The position numbers and the translations under genes are program-made. From a bacterium (GTDB lineage Bacteria; Electryoneota; Electryoneia; Electryoneales; Electryoneaceae), in the NCBI GenBank assembly GCA_020444265.1, contig JAHLLH010000002.1, positions 485,033 to 549,032 on the forward strand: a DNA stretch of 64,000 nt, read 5' to 3'. Numbering within the stretch: position 1 is the stretch's first letter; each line of letters opens with the position of its first letter. Shown here piece by piece: positions 52,486-60,917 of the stretch. Under the pieces are notes generated by a model, which saw only the letters and a program-made list of their open reading frames with translations, did no database searches and was not told the DNA's origin.

Positions 52486-53795
52486 CGTTGCGACGTCGGC
52501 TGCTGCTCTACCTTGTGCTGCTTCACCTGGTGCTGGGAGCACTGGGCGTGGCGCTGCTCTGGCAGGACCATCGCCCCTGGATCATGGCCGTCGAACTCTT
52601 CCTTATCGTCTCGCTTTACCTCGGCATCCGTTTTACAAGCGGTTTTCAACAGCACATCGAGATTGTCACCACTGGTGCGGAGTTCATCCGCGAAGAGGAT
52701 TTCACCCACACCTTCACCGAAGTTGACGCTGCCGACGTGAACGATCTGGTGCGCCTGTACAACGAGATGATCCGTCGTCTGCGAGAGGAACGTCTGAAAC
52801 AGCATGAGCAACACGCTTTCCTGACACGTGTCCTCGAAGCCTCACCGACCGGGATGTTGACTCTCGATCTGGACGGTCGGATTGATATCGCCAATCCAGT
52901 AGCCGCTCGCCTTCTCGAACGATCGCTCGACACCCTGCACGGTACCCCGCTGAATCAAATCGACTCAAAGATCGCGGAAGCGCTCCATAGCCTTGCGCCG
53001 GATACCTCACAGATGGTTTCGCTCGGTGGAAGGAGACGGATCAAGTGCACGCATTCTCATTTCTATGAGCAAGGTTTTGCGCACTCCTTTTTCCTGATTG
53101 AGGAGCTGACCGATGAACTGTGGCGCAGCGAGAAAAAAGCGTATGAAACCCTGATTCGGACCCTCTCACACGAGGTCAACAATACAGTCGGTGCATCCAA
53201 CTCCATCCTGCGAAGCAGCCTTGCTTTCGGCGAGCAATTGCGTGAAGGAGATCGTCAGGATTTCGAAAAGGCGATTACGGTAGCCATCGAACGGACCGAT
53301 CACCTCAATGCCTTTATGCGCGGCTTTGCCGATGTCATCCGTTTGCCGGAACCCAATCGACGCCCTACAGACCTTGTCGAACTGCTGGAACGAATCGTCA
53401 CCCTGCACGAACGAGAGTGCGGGGAGCGTAACATCGCTCTGCGTCTGGACTGTTCCGAGGAGAAGGTGGTGGTGTCCCTTGATGTGGTTCAGGTTGAGCA
53501 GGCGCTCGTCAATGTGATGCGTAATGCGATTGAAGCAGTCGATCAGGATGGTAGCATCCGGTTGGCCGTGCGCCTGGCTTCCGAAGGGTGGGAACTGGTG
53601 GTCGAGGATAGTGGGCCGGGCCTGAGCGAGGAAGCCCGTCAGAACCTGTTCATCCCCTTCTTCAGCACCAAGCAGCATGGCCAGGGCATCGGCCTGACCC
53701 TCGTCCACGAGATCCTTACCCGCCACCACTTCGCCTGCTCCCTCGACAGCGACCCCGGTCAACCGACACGCTTCAAGGTGGTGATGGGGCGGTGA
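52482..53795 (+). CDS. sensor histidine kinase (HAMP-PAS type)
   Basis: The protein has 437 residues: two close N-terminal membrane helices (about 7-27 and 34-52) with almost no periplasmic loop, a HAMP-like segment (to about 105), a PAS domain (about 115-215), the phospho-acceptor H230 in TLSHEVNNTVGAS, and an HATPase domain (NVMRNAIEAV, DSGPGL, GQGIGLTLV). Lack of a periplasmic sensor suggests it senses within the membrane, as in envelope-stress or peptide sensors. ATGA overlap with the regulator gene. Confidence 0.92.
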   Translation: MTLRRRLLLYLVLLHLVLGALGVALLWQDHRPWIMAVELFLIVSLYLGIRFTSGFQQHIEIVTTGAEFIREEDFTHTFTEVDAADVNDLVRLYNEMIRRLREERLKQHEQHAFLTRVLEASPTGMLTLDLDGRIDIANPVAARLLERSLDTLHGTPLNQIDSKIAEALHSLAPDTSQMVSLGGRRRIKCTHSHFYEQGFAHSFFLIEELTDELWRSEKKAYETLIRTLSHEVNNTVGASNSILRSSLAFGEQLREGDRQDFEKAITVAIERTDHLNAFMRGFADVIRLPEPNRRPTDLVELLERIVTLHERECGERNIALRLDCSEEKVVVSLDVVQVEQALVNVMRNAIEAVDQDGSIRLAVRLASEGWELVVEDSGPGLSEEARQNLFIPFFSTKQHGQGIGLTLVHEILTRHHFACSLDSDPGQPTRFKVVMGR

Positions 53796-53818
53796 GGTGT
53801 CTCAAAGGTGCGGGCAGA

Positions 53819-53855
53819 GTGTCATTCCGGGCTTGACCCGGAATCCAGCTGAGGC
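53819..53855. repeat. family C palindrome
   Basis: GTCATTCCGGGCTTGACCCGGAATCCAGC. Other copies with CCCGGG cores are at 11814-11842, in the tandem array 33361-33830, 54264-54301, 57319-57350 and 57478-57507. It directly precedes the GIY-YIG gene, and another copy follows it. Confidence 0.7.
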
Positions 53856-53895
53856 TGGTGATTATGAACACGAGTGTAAAATCTTGAGCTTAACC

Positions 53896-54189
53896 ATGTC
53901 AACCAATTCCTACGCCGTCTACATCCTCGCCAGCAAACGAAATGGCACTCTCTACGTGGGTATGACGAGTGACATAAACCGTCGCATGAACGAACATTAT
54001 CGAGCTGAGAAGAAAGGGTTTACTCAGAAATATTATGCCCATCGTCTAGTTCATTGCGAGTTTTTTGAGGATGTTCGAGAAGCCATCAACCGCGAAAAGC
54101 AGCTAAAGAAATGGCGGCGGAAATGGAAGCTGGAACTAATCGAAAAGGACAATCCTAATTGGGAAGACCTCTCTGGAATGTTGTTTTAG
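53896..54189 (+). CDS. GIY-YIG domain protein
   Basis: The protein has 97 residues and is a single GIY-YIG fold: YAVYILASKRNGTLYVGMT, the Arg in INRRMNEHY and the Glu in INREKQLKKWRRKWK, as in the small YhbQ/UvrC-N-like group. These are putative nucleases, usually encoded alone. It sits between two family C palindromes, so it might be linked to the repeats, or only be tolerated there. ATG 53896 gives the normal family length. Confidence 0.85.
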   Translation: MSTNSYAVYILASKRNGTLYVGMTSDINRRMNEHYRAEKKGFTQKYYAHRLVHCEFFEDVREAINREKQLKKWRRKWKLELIEKDNPNWEDLSGMLF

Positions 54190-54263
54190 GTATTTGGGTA
54201 TGACGAGGGCGAGTTCTCTTCGTTTGCGGGCTAGCTCGGACCGGTTTGTATCGCTCTGTTAAC

Positions 54264-54301
54264 CAGCGTCAGCTGGATCCCGGGTCAAGCCCGGGATGAC
54301 A
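54264..54301. repeat. family C palindrome (reverse copy)
   Basis: GCGTCAGCTGGATCCCGGG-tcaa-GCCCGGGATGAC. It is the same as 11808-11842 over nearly its whole length. Confidence 0.7.
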
Positions 54302-54318
54302 TGTTTTAACCTTCTCGC

Positions 54319-55227
54319 TTACCCGTCCATCTCCCCGTACACCTCCCCCGGCCCCAATTCATCAGGAAAGAGGTCGCGGAGAGCTTTGCGAGCGTTGTAG
54401 CAGAGTTGGCAGCCGTCAATCCAGTCACCACGCAGAGTGAGGCCGTGGGCACGGACCAGCTCGGCAGGACCGCCACGCATCAACGGGCCAATGATTGGGT
54501 GGGTGTCAGGGTCGTACTCCTCAAGGATGGTGGTGAGGGGTTTCTCGTTCAGATTGCCCAATGAAACCCCCTGGCAAGGATAGAGACGGCCGTAGGGATC
54601 GAGGTGTAACCGTCCCAGGTCCACCCAGTCCTCGTCCGTGCAGGAGCAGAAGCTGCTCCACGGTTGACGTGGTAGGGACTCGTCCACGAGGGATGTGGCG
54701 GCTCGTCCACGGAAACGGACTCCACCGCCGACAATCGGGGTGCCGGGCTGATGCGGGTCCTCTTCGATACCGGGCGGGTCGATGCAGATTGTGCCGGCAT
54801 CGATGCCCAGTTTTTCCGCTGCGGCACGGGCACGGTCCGCCGGGGTTTCTGATTCGTCTTCTCGACCATGAAAGCCATCATCGCTGAAGGAGATCGCCAC
54901 TCCGCCCATTTCGGCAAAGGGTTTCAGCCATTCGACCGCGTCCTCGATTGTTGTCGCGAAATAGCCGTTCGACACGATCCCGACTTGCATCCCGAAGCTG
55001 CGTGCTTCCTTCGCTGCTCGCACCAGCACCGGGTAGACGAGAAAAGGTTCACCTCCCTCGAAATAGATCTCGCTCACCGTGCCAAGTTTATTCGCCTGAC
55101 GGATACTGCTGAGCGCCAGCTCAAGCGGCATGGTTGCACCGGTTCTAGGGGAGGAATGGACAAAGCAGTGGTCGCACTCGTAGGTGCAGCGGTAGGTCAA
55201 TAGCAGGTGCAGGCCTGTGAGATTCAT
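54319..55227 (-). CDS. radical SAM protein, unknown substrate
   Basis: The protein has 302 residues. The SAM cluster motif is C14, C18, C21 in TYRCTYECDHC. A short C-terminal region has several Cys (SSFCSCTDEDW, LYPCQGV, GCQLCYNARKAL) that may bind another cluster. Radical SAM proteins with this layout modify peptides or act in cofactor synthesis; no precursor peptide was seen beside it. ATG 55227 has GGGGGCAACG upstream, while the frame extends to 55368 without a better site. Confidence 0.8.
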   Translation of the reverse strand: MNLTGLHLLLTYRCTYECDHCFVHSSPRTGATMPLELALSSIRQANKLGTVSEIYFEGGEPFLVYPVLVRAAKEARSFGMQVGIVSNGYFATTIEDAVEWLKPFAEMGGVAISFSDDGFHGREDESETPADRARAAAEKLGIDAGTICIDPPGIEEDPHQPGTPIVGGGVRFRGRAATSLVDESLPRQPWSSFCSCTDEDWVDLGRLHLDPYGRLYPCQGVSLGNLNEKPLTTILEEYDPDTHPIIGPLMRGGPAELVRAHGLTLRGDWIDGCQLCYNARKALRDLFPDELGPGEVYGEMDG

Positions 55228-55350
55228 CGTTGCCCCCGGATCGATAGAATACCAATAAAGTACGACGAATCGTTTGACAAACCATAGGGAACGGCCCGGG
55301 TCCTCATAGGGGTTATTTTGTTGGCCATGCTGAGTCTGCTTCATCCCCAA

Positions 55351-55386
55351 CAAAAAGGTGACAGTCACCCTAATGTGACTGTCACC
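55351..55386 (-). terminator. rho-independent terminator of the NAD(P)HX repair gene
   Basis: GGTGACAGTCAC (55357-55368), 6-base loop, GTGACTGTCACC (55375-55386). On the minus strand five T follow. It lies about 25 bases past the stop of the minus-strand gene at 55411. Confidence 0.92.
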
Positions 55387-55410
55387 CTGATCACAATATT
55401 TTTTCTTGGT

Positions 55411-57093
55411 TTAGCAGTCGCAGTTTCCGCCGCAGCCACATCCGCCGCCGGAGCCTTCCGCGTCTCCGCCACCGCATCCACAGCCACCACCTCCGCCGCC
55501 ACTACCACAACCGCAGCCGCCGCTGTTCTTAGGCTGGGGGTAGGAGGCACGGCCCGCAATGATGTCCTGGGACAGCGGCAAGCGCTCCACCACATCACCA
55601 GCGACGATGCCAGTGCTGCCGACTTCGTCCGCCGCGAGGTTGCCTGCGAGGCCATGGATCGTTGTCCCGGCAATCGCCGCATCTTGCGCGGAAAGGCCTT
55701 GTGCCATCATGCCGGCAATGGTGCCGGTCAACACATCACCCATGCCTGCCGATGCCATGCCGGGATTGCCGGCGAGGATCGAATAGACCGGGCCGGTCGG
55801 GCTGGCGACAAGTGTTGGCACACCCTTCAGCAGCAGGGTACAACCCCATTTGCGGGCGTACTCACGCACGATCCCGACTCGATCTGCCGCGATTTCCTGG
55901 CTGGTCTTGCCTGTCAGGCGTGCCAGCTCACCGAGGTGAGGCGTCAGGACAATCTTGTCGTTCAGGTTCGCGAGGGCGTCCGGAAGCTGCGCGAGAGCGT
56001 TGAGACCATCGGCATCGATGACCGTCGGTAGGGGCAAGTCCTTGACATGCTCCTCGAACCAGTGAACCGTTTCCGGGTTCAGCGACAGGCCGGGCCCGAT
56101 CACTTCGACATCGGCCCATTCACGGGCTTCGTCGATGGTAGTTTCTGCTTCTGGCGAGATGGAGCCTTCTGCGGTGTCGGCCACGGGGATGGTCATCACT
56201 TCGCTGGCGCTGCCTGCCATGATCGCCTGGGCGTTCTTCGCGGTGGCCACCTTAACCATGCCCGCGCCGCTGCGCAATGTCGCCTTGCTGGCCAGTTCCG
56301 CCGCGCCGGTCATGCCGACCGATCCCGCGACCACCAGCACCTTGCCAGCATCACCCTTGTGGGCATCCATGCCACGATCTGGCAACATCTCGTAGACGTC
56401 TGCCGGTTCGACGAGGAAGAGGGGGACATCCAGTTCCATTACAAATTTCGGCGGAATCTGGATGTCGACACGGCTGATACGGCCCGCGAACTCGAGTCCG
56501 GGGCTGATCAAATGGCCGATCTTGATCTCACCGAAAGTTGCGGTGATGTCGGCACGGACCGCCGGGCCATGAGCATAACCGGTCGAACCGTCCACACCGG
56601 ACGGAATATCGACACTGACCACAGGCGCGGCGTGCAGGTTGATCGCCTCGATCGCATCGGCGACCAGACCATCAGCCCCGCCACGAATACCGGTGCCCAG
56701 CAAGGCATCGACCATCACATCGGCGAACGGGAGACGGTTGAAGTCATCGCTTTCCTTCACCTCGACCGTTGATCCACCGAGCTTCTCGTAGATGTCGAGG
56801 TTGGTTTTCGCGTCACCCTTGATCCGGGCACGTTCCGCGACGAGATAGACCATCACTTCCGCGCCTGCGTTCAGCAGACGGCGTGCGATGGCGAACCCAT
56901 CGCCACCATTGTTTCCCCCACCGCAAAAGACCAGGGCGCGTGCCCCGGCAACACGGCCACCGAGGATCTGCTCGACTTCGAGCATCACACCACGGCTGGC
57001 CAATTCCATCAAAACGATTCCGGGCAGGCCGACTTCTTCAATCGTCCTGCGGTCCAGGTCACGCATCTGGTCGGGAGCGATGATTGGACGCAT
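55411..57093 (-). CDS. nnr: bifunctional NAD(P)HX epimerase/dehydratase with Cys/Gly tail
   Basis: The protein has 560 residues. Residues 1 to about 215 are the YjeF_N epimerase domain (FCGGGNNGGDGFAIARRL), and residues about 230-510 the ribokinase-like ADP-dependent dehydratase (GSVGMTGAAELASKA, GNPGMASAGMGDVLTGTIAGM). Together they repair hydrated NADH and NADPH. The last 40 residues are an added tail of Gly and eight Cys in CGCG/CDC clusters, not usual in the family; it could bind metal. ATG 57093 matches the family start MRPIIAPDQMR; GAGG lies 10 bases upstream. Confidence 0.93.
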   Translation of the reverse strand: MRPIIAPDQMRDLDRRTIEEVGLPGIVLMELASRGVMLEVEQILGGRVAGARALVFCGGGNNGGDGFAIARRLLNAGAEVMVYLVAERARIKGDAKTNLDIYEKLGGSTVEVKESDDFNRLPFADVMVDALLGTGIRGGADGLVADAIEAINLHAAPVVSVDIPSGVDGSTGYAHGPAVRADITATFGEIKIGHLISPGLEFAGRISRVDIQIPPKFVMELDVPLFLVEPADVYEMLPDRGMDAHKGDAGKVLVVAGSVGMTGAAELASKATLRSGAGMVKVATAKNAQAIMAGSASEVMTIPVADTAEGSISPEAETTIDEAREWADVEVIGPGLSLNPETVHWFEEHVKDLPLPTVIDADGLNALAQLPDALANLNDKIVLTPHLGELARLTGKTSQEIAADRVGIVREYARKWGCTLLLKGVPTLVASPTGPVYSILAGNPGMASAGMGDVLTGTIAGMMAQGLSAQDAAIAGTTIHGLAGNLAADEVGSTGIVAGDVVERLPLSQDIIAGRASYPQPKNSGGCGCGSGGGGGGCGCGGGDAEGSGGGCGCGGNCDC

Positions 57094-57900
57094 ATCGTAA
57101 AACCTCACTGTTGTTTCGTTGGCTGGGCACATGCCCCGGGGGAAGAGTACGGAGAAAGGAGGCCGGGTTCAATCCGTCCGGGGAGACAGGCTGCCCTCGT
57201 TGCCGATAAAAGTAAGCTCTCCTAACTCTTGGACCAAGACCCCGGGAGGGGGCAAGGGAGATTGGGGAGGGTGGAGTCGCTCAAGGGGGGGCTGGTAGCG
57301 GGGGCACACAAGACGATGTCATCCCGGGCTTGACCCGGGATCCAGCATCCGTAGGGAGGGACATGCGACCATGTTGATTCCGAGGTCCATGGCAGATTCA
57401 GAGGCCGGAAGTGGGTTGTCGCTCGCATCCACGTATGACCTCGGAATCGGCTGTGTCGCTCGTGTCGAGGGCTGGTAGCTGGATCCCGGATCAAGTCCGG
57501 GATGACAGGGTTACTGCATGAGACGCGCGTTAGATCACGTCATTGCGAGGACCGAAGCGAAGCGCAGGGAGGTGGCAATCAATCTTGATTGGGGGCTCAA
57601 GCCCCCAGTGCCGTTGGGGTGGAAGCAGGACCGTATCTGGCGACACGGTTGGTAAGGCTCAGATTGCCGCGTCAGGCCTGCGGCCTTCCTCGCAAAGACG
57701 GGTGCTGGAAGTGGCAGCGTGAATCCTGCTGTCATGCCCAGTCCCCATGTTCGGTGGTAGCCGGATAAGGTGTTGGTGTTGGGGACGTCGGGCTTGCCCG
57801 CCTTTGGCGGGTTCCCTTTGGTCACGACGCCGCTATCGCAACGTTGTGCGCTGGGGATGACAGACTGACACGCCATCGACCAGCAAGGCGGCCAGGCAGC
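57094..57900. repeat. 807-base gap full of dispersed repeats
   Basis: Contents: family C palindromes at 57319-57350 and 57478-57507; between them a 12-bp inverted repeat GATTCCGAGGTC (57376-57387) / GACCTCGGAATC (57437-57448); a GTCATTGCGAGG...GCAATC repeat with GGGGGCTCAAGCCCCC (57537-57715); and family A copy 6 in reverse (57731-57861). No gene is supported. Confidence 0.65.
57731..57861. repeat. family A intergenic element (copy 6, reverse)
   Basis: It starts GTCATGCCCAG and ends CGCTGGGGATGAC, the same terminal repeats as copy 1 in the opposite orientation, 131 bp long with internal CCGCCTTTGGCGG. Confidence 0.6.
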
Positions 57901-58299
57901 CTACTCCTCTGCCCGTACATAGGAGTAATGCAATTCTGGATCGTTACGGAAGTCGATCAGGGTGAGGTTGTCGAGGCCGGGTTTTTCGAAACGGAGCGAG
58001 AACCATTTGTTGCTCTGAGTGAAGTTGATCTGGTCCGCTTCGACCGCCCAGTAAAAGGTGTCGAGTTCGTACTCGCGGTTGAGATCCATCAGGAAGCCGG
58101 TGCCCTGCTGGGTAAGAATCATTTCGGAATGGTCGAGGGTGTGCAGCGAATCGGTGCTGGCGATTCTAGTCAGAGTCCAGGTGCCGTAAAGAGAAACATC
58201 CACCTTCCCGGGCGGGAAGGGGTTGTGGTCCTCACGGCAGCCGGTAAACAGTAGGATTGGCACCAGGAGAAGCAGGGGCAAACGTGTGCAACGGTTCAT
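57901..58299 (-). CDS. small lipoprotein, lipocalin-like (paralogue 1)
   Basis: The protein has 132 residues with a lipobox LFTGC (C21). The mature part has GTWTLTRI, a middle QQGTGFLM strand, and FYWAVEADQINFTQ, suggesting a small beta-barrel of the kind that measures a Gly-x-Trp start. Residue pattern and length match the next gene upstream (58327-58731), so the two are tandem paralogues. Function unknown. Confidence 0.7.
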   Translation of the reverse strand: MNRCTRLPLLLLVPILLFTGCREDHNPFPPGKVDVSLYGTWTLTRIASTDSLHTLDHSEMILTQQGTGFLMDLNREYELDTFYWAVEADQINFTQSNKWFSLRFEKPGLDNLTLIDFRNDPELHYSYVRAEE

Positions 58300-58326
58300 G
58301 GTAGCCCCGAAATCGGGTCAGCGGCT

Positions 58327-58731
58327 CTACTCCATCCGTAGAAAGATAAACGTAAGATCAAGAGTGTCACGATCCGCATGGAGGGTCAGACGTTCTTCAA
58401 AAAAGAGGCTGTAGGTCATCGAGTTTGCAAAAGGGAACCCTGCAAAGTTGATCTGACCATCCTGGCATGCCCATTCCAGGTTGCCGTCGGAACCGTCTGT
58501 CATGACGAAACTTCCAAATCCCTGGGAATTCAGGAACAGATCATCCAGCTCAATATCAACTTCAAATTCCCCCTCAACCTGTTGGACACAATCCCATTCA
58601 CCGACAACAGCGGCAACAACTTCGCCCTCTGGATGGACGGAGGTTACTCCATCGTCACCAGAACAACCGAGGCAGAGTAGAAGAGAGAGTCCGCACAGCA
58701 GAGTGGTGCCGAGCATAGGGTAGACTTTCAT
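58327..58731 (-). CDS. small lipoprotein, lipocalin-like (paralogue 2)
   Basis: The protein has 134 residues with a lipobox LCLGC (C23). Shared pattern with the neighbour: G-x-W near the N-terminus (VVGEWDCVQQ), QGFGSFVM, LEWACQDGQINF, and a C-terminal strand ending in ME/EE. ATG 58731 starts the signal peptide; the frame extends to 58842. The two genes are 27 bases apart and likely one transcript. Function unknown. Confidence 0.7.
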   Translation of the reverse strand: MKVYPMLGTTLLCGLSLLLCLGCSGDDGVTSVHPEGEVVAAVVGEWDCVQQVEGEFEVDIELDDLFLNSQGFGSFVMTDGSDGNLEWACQDGQINFAGFPFANSMTYSLFFEERLTLHADRDTLDLTFIFLRME

Positions 58732-58892
58732 GGTTCTTCCTGATTTGTCATGCTTATAGCGGGGATGCATTCGAAGGACAATATACGCCAAAACTGAGTG
58801 TACCAGCCAGACGATCATCATTGTAGTGTTGATTCGTACCAACTGATGCCCACTGTTTCCAAGCTCGACCCAATTCCCCTATCTTCCACGCG

Positions 58893-59507
58893 ATGACTAT
58901 AGCAACACGCAAAAAGACAACGGTCACCGGACCCGTGGTGATCGGGTTCGATCCGGGGACGACGGTAACCGGATACGGAGTGATCCGTGCCGGGGTCCGT
59001 TCCGAGCTGATCGAGGTGGGAGTGGTCCGTCCAAAACGTGGCGACTTGATCGAGAGACGTTTGCAGGCGATCTACTCCAATGCCATTGACCTGATCCGCA
59101 AGTATGATCCGAAAACGGTCGCGGTGGAAGACCCCTTTGTCGGGAAAAACCCGCACAGTGCGATCGTTTTGGGGCAGGCACGTGGAGTGCTGTTGCTGGC
59201 GGCGGCGGAGCTGGGTGTCGAGGTGGCGCACTACTCGCCGAAAGCGGTGAAATCGTCGATAGTGGGGCGAGGCTCTGCCTCGAAAGAGCAGGTGCAGTTC
59301 ATGGTGCAGAAGCTGCTCGGGTTGAGCGAGATGCCGGGGCCGCTTGATGCCTCCGATGCCCTCGCTGTGGCCCTCTGCCATGTTCATCGTGGACCATCCA
59401 CCTCCTCGGCGCAAAGTGAGCCAGTGGACGTGTCGAAACTGGTAAAAAATCCGGGGGATGCCGATGCAATCGCCCGTTGGAAAGCAGGAAAAGGGAGAGG
59501 ACGATGA
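58893..59507 (+). CDS. ruvC: Holliday junction resolvase RuvC
   Basis: The protein has 204 residues. The catalytic acidic residues are D20 (GFDPGTTVTGYG), E79 (VAVEDPFVG), D152 and D155 (DASDALAVALCH), the same set and spacing as in E. coli RuvC (D7, E66, D138, D141). It cuts Holliday junctions after RuvAB branch migration. There is a 13-residue N-terminal extension and a 35-residue C-terminal tail. It overlaps ruvA by ATGA. Confidence 0.97.
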   Translation: MTIATRKKTTVTGPVVIGFDPGTTVTGYGVIRAGVRSELIEVGVVRPKRGDLIERRLQAIYSNAIDLIRKYDPKTVAVEDPFVGKNPHSAIVLGQARGVLLLAAAELGVEVAHYSPKAVKSSIVGRGSASKEQVQFMVQKLLGLSEMPGPLDASDALAVALCHVHRGPSTSSAQSEPVDVSKLVKNPGDADAIARWKAGKGRGR

Positions 59508-60103
59508 TCGACAGGATTGAAGGACGTATTGTTGAGCTGGAGCCGACCCATGTGGTGCTCTCTGTGGGTGGAGTAGGCTTTTTCCTGTCGATCAGCCTGC
59601 AGACCTACGAAAAAATCGGTCGCAGAGACAAGGTTCTGCTTCACACCTACCTGCACGTACGCGAGGATATCCTCCAGTTGTTCGGGTTCGTGGACAAGGA
59701 GGAACGGGCTGCGTTCAAGATCCTCATCTCAATCAGCGGGGTGGGACCTCGTGTCGCCCAGGCGATTCTTTCCTCGCTGAGTGTTGCGACTCTGCGTGAT
59801 GCTGTCGCCGCAGGGGATTGGAAACGATTAACTGCCGCACCGGGGGTGGGAAAGAAACTCGCTGAACGAATGGCGGTTGAGCTGCGGGATCGCCTCGGAG
59901 GCACCGAGGCAGCAGAGACTGCAACAGGTGAGGGTCCCGCTGGTTATGCGGGAGTGGCGGGATCGATCCACGATGCTGTGCAGGCACTGGTTGCCCTCGG
60001 CCACAACCCCGGCAGCGCGGAAAAGCTGGCCACCCAGGCCGCGAAGAAGGCGGGGGAGGGCGCGAATGTGCAGGAGCTGATCAAGATCGCATTGAAGGGG
60101 TAG
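59504..60103 (+). CDS. ruvA: Holliday junction DNA helicase subunit RuvA
   Basis: The protein has 199 residues: an OB-fold domain I (IDRIEGRIVELEPTHVVL), tandem helix-hairpin-helix motifs (ISGVGPRVAQAIL, APGVGKKLAERM) and a C-terminal domain III that contacts RuvB. ATG 59504 is inside the ruvC stop overlap. ruvB does not follow; the next gene is icd, so ruvB must lie elsewhere in the genome. Confidence 0.97.
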   Translation: MIDRIEGRIVELEPTHVVLSVGGVGFFLSISLQTYEKIGRRDKVLLHTYLHVREDILQLFGFVDKEERAAFKILISISGVGPRVAQAILSSLSVATLRDAVAAGDWKRLTAAPGVGKKLAERMAVELRDRLGGTEAAETATGEGPAGYAGVAGSIHDAVQALVALGHNPGSAEKLATQAAKKAGEGANVQELIKIALKG

Positions 60104-60251
60104 GGTTTGGCTCCCAACCAGTTTGGAATTCAAGTGCTGCCAACAGGCATCCTGTTTGTGTTCACGGTCTGATGTTGCGCTGTCCTACCGACTCTCGATT
60201 TCCGAATTCCAAACTGTCTGGGACTGTCCTGCCTCAAGTGGTCATGAAAAG

Positions 60252-60284
60252 GGTGCCCCGGCTTGGCTTGCAAGCCGGGGCACC
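60252..60284 (+). terminator. hairpin downstream of ruvA
   Basis: GGTGCCCCGGCTTG (60252-60265), 5-base loop, and its complement CAAGCCGGGGCACC (60271-60284), with no T tract. It lies about 150 bases after the ruvA stop. Confidence 0.6.
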
Positions 60285-60453
60285 TGGTACACACGTCGCG
60301 TACCAAGACAGAAGGCGACCTGCGAGAGCCCGATTATCCCCAAAAAGTAGAGGCTCGGGGAGACGGAGTGGCGCACGGTAGGGGTTGCTGCCGTATCATA
60401 CCTCCCCTGTGGCAGCAACCATTGTATCAGGTCCTGATGGAGGTAGATGGTTG

Positions 60454-60469
60454 TGTGACATGGATCACG
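60454..60469 (+). promoter_or_regulatory. CRP-like box
   Basis: TGTGA-CATGGA-TCACG matches the CRP consensus TGTGA-N6-TCACA in 9 of 10 positions. It is centred about 37 bases before a TATATT candidate -10 box (60498-60503), close to activator spacing. Confidence 0.55.
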
Positions 60470-60917
60470 GGAGCTTGCACAGGTTCCAGACCGCGAGTAT
60501 ATTAGTCTATTGCCTCGGCGTTGGATCTTTGAGGGAGGATCCGGCGCATATCGCTCGAAGAAGGTGGTGACGTTGTACGGTTTCCGTCGAACTGCAGAGG
60601 TTGGTATCTGGTATGGCATGAAGGTCCGTAACCAAGTGCGGGCGTTTAGTAGCATCCAGGACCGTTGATCGCAGCCCCGGCCAATGGGGCCGTATGCGGT
60701 GGAATCCGCTGTACGGCCATCTGCTGGGGCATTCTTCTTGCAGACCATCTTTGAGCGACTCCCGCACAGGCAGGCAGGATTAGCACAACGGTGCAGTACT
60801 AAAACCGGATCGCGGGCGTGGCCGCGACCGTCGGCATGGGAGAGCTTTGTCCCTGCCACGGAGGCGGTACGTCGGCGTTTTTCAATAGGCGAAAGAAGGC
60901 AAAGGAGCAGGTGTACA

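Larger units (their letters stand above)
60104..60917. ncRNA. 814-base structured gap before icd (possible leader or sRNA)
   Basis: No gene is seen. Elements in order: a GGAATT/AATTCC-bearing arm pair (60123-60212); a 14-bp hairpin (60252-60284) that may end the ruvCA transcript; a GGTTGCTGCCG ... GGCAGCAACC arm pair (60377-60419); a CRP-like box (60454-60469); a TATATT word (60498-60503); and hairpins at 60673-60690 and 60688-60718 that share bases and so exclude each other. This would fit a roughly 400-nt structured icd leader or a separate small RNA. No known RNA family is recognised. Confidence 0.35.

Noticed and set aside
60684-60917. N-terminal extension of isocitrate dehydrogenase
   Set aside because: The extension has no family similarity, and a good ribosome site stands before ATG 60918.
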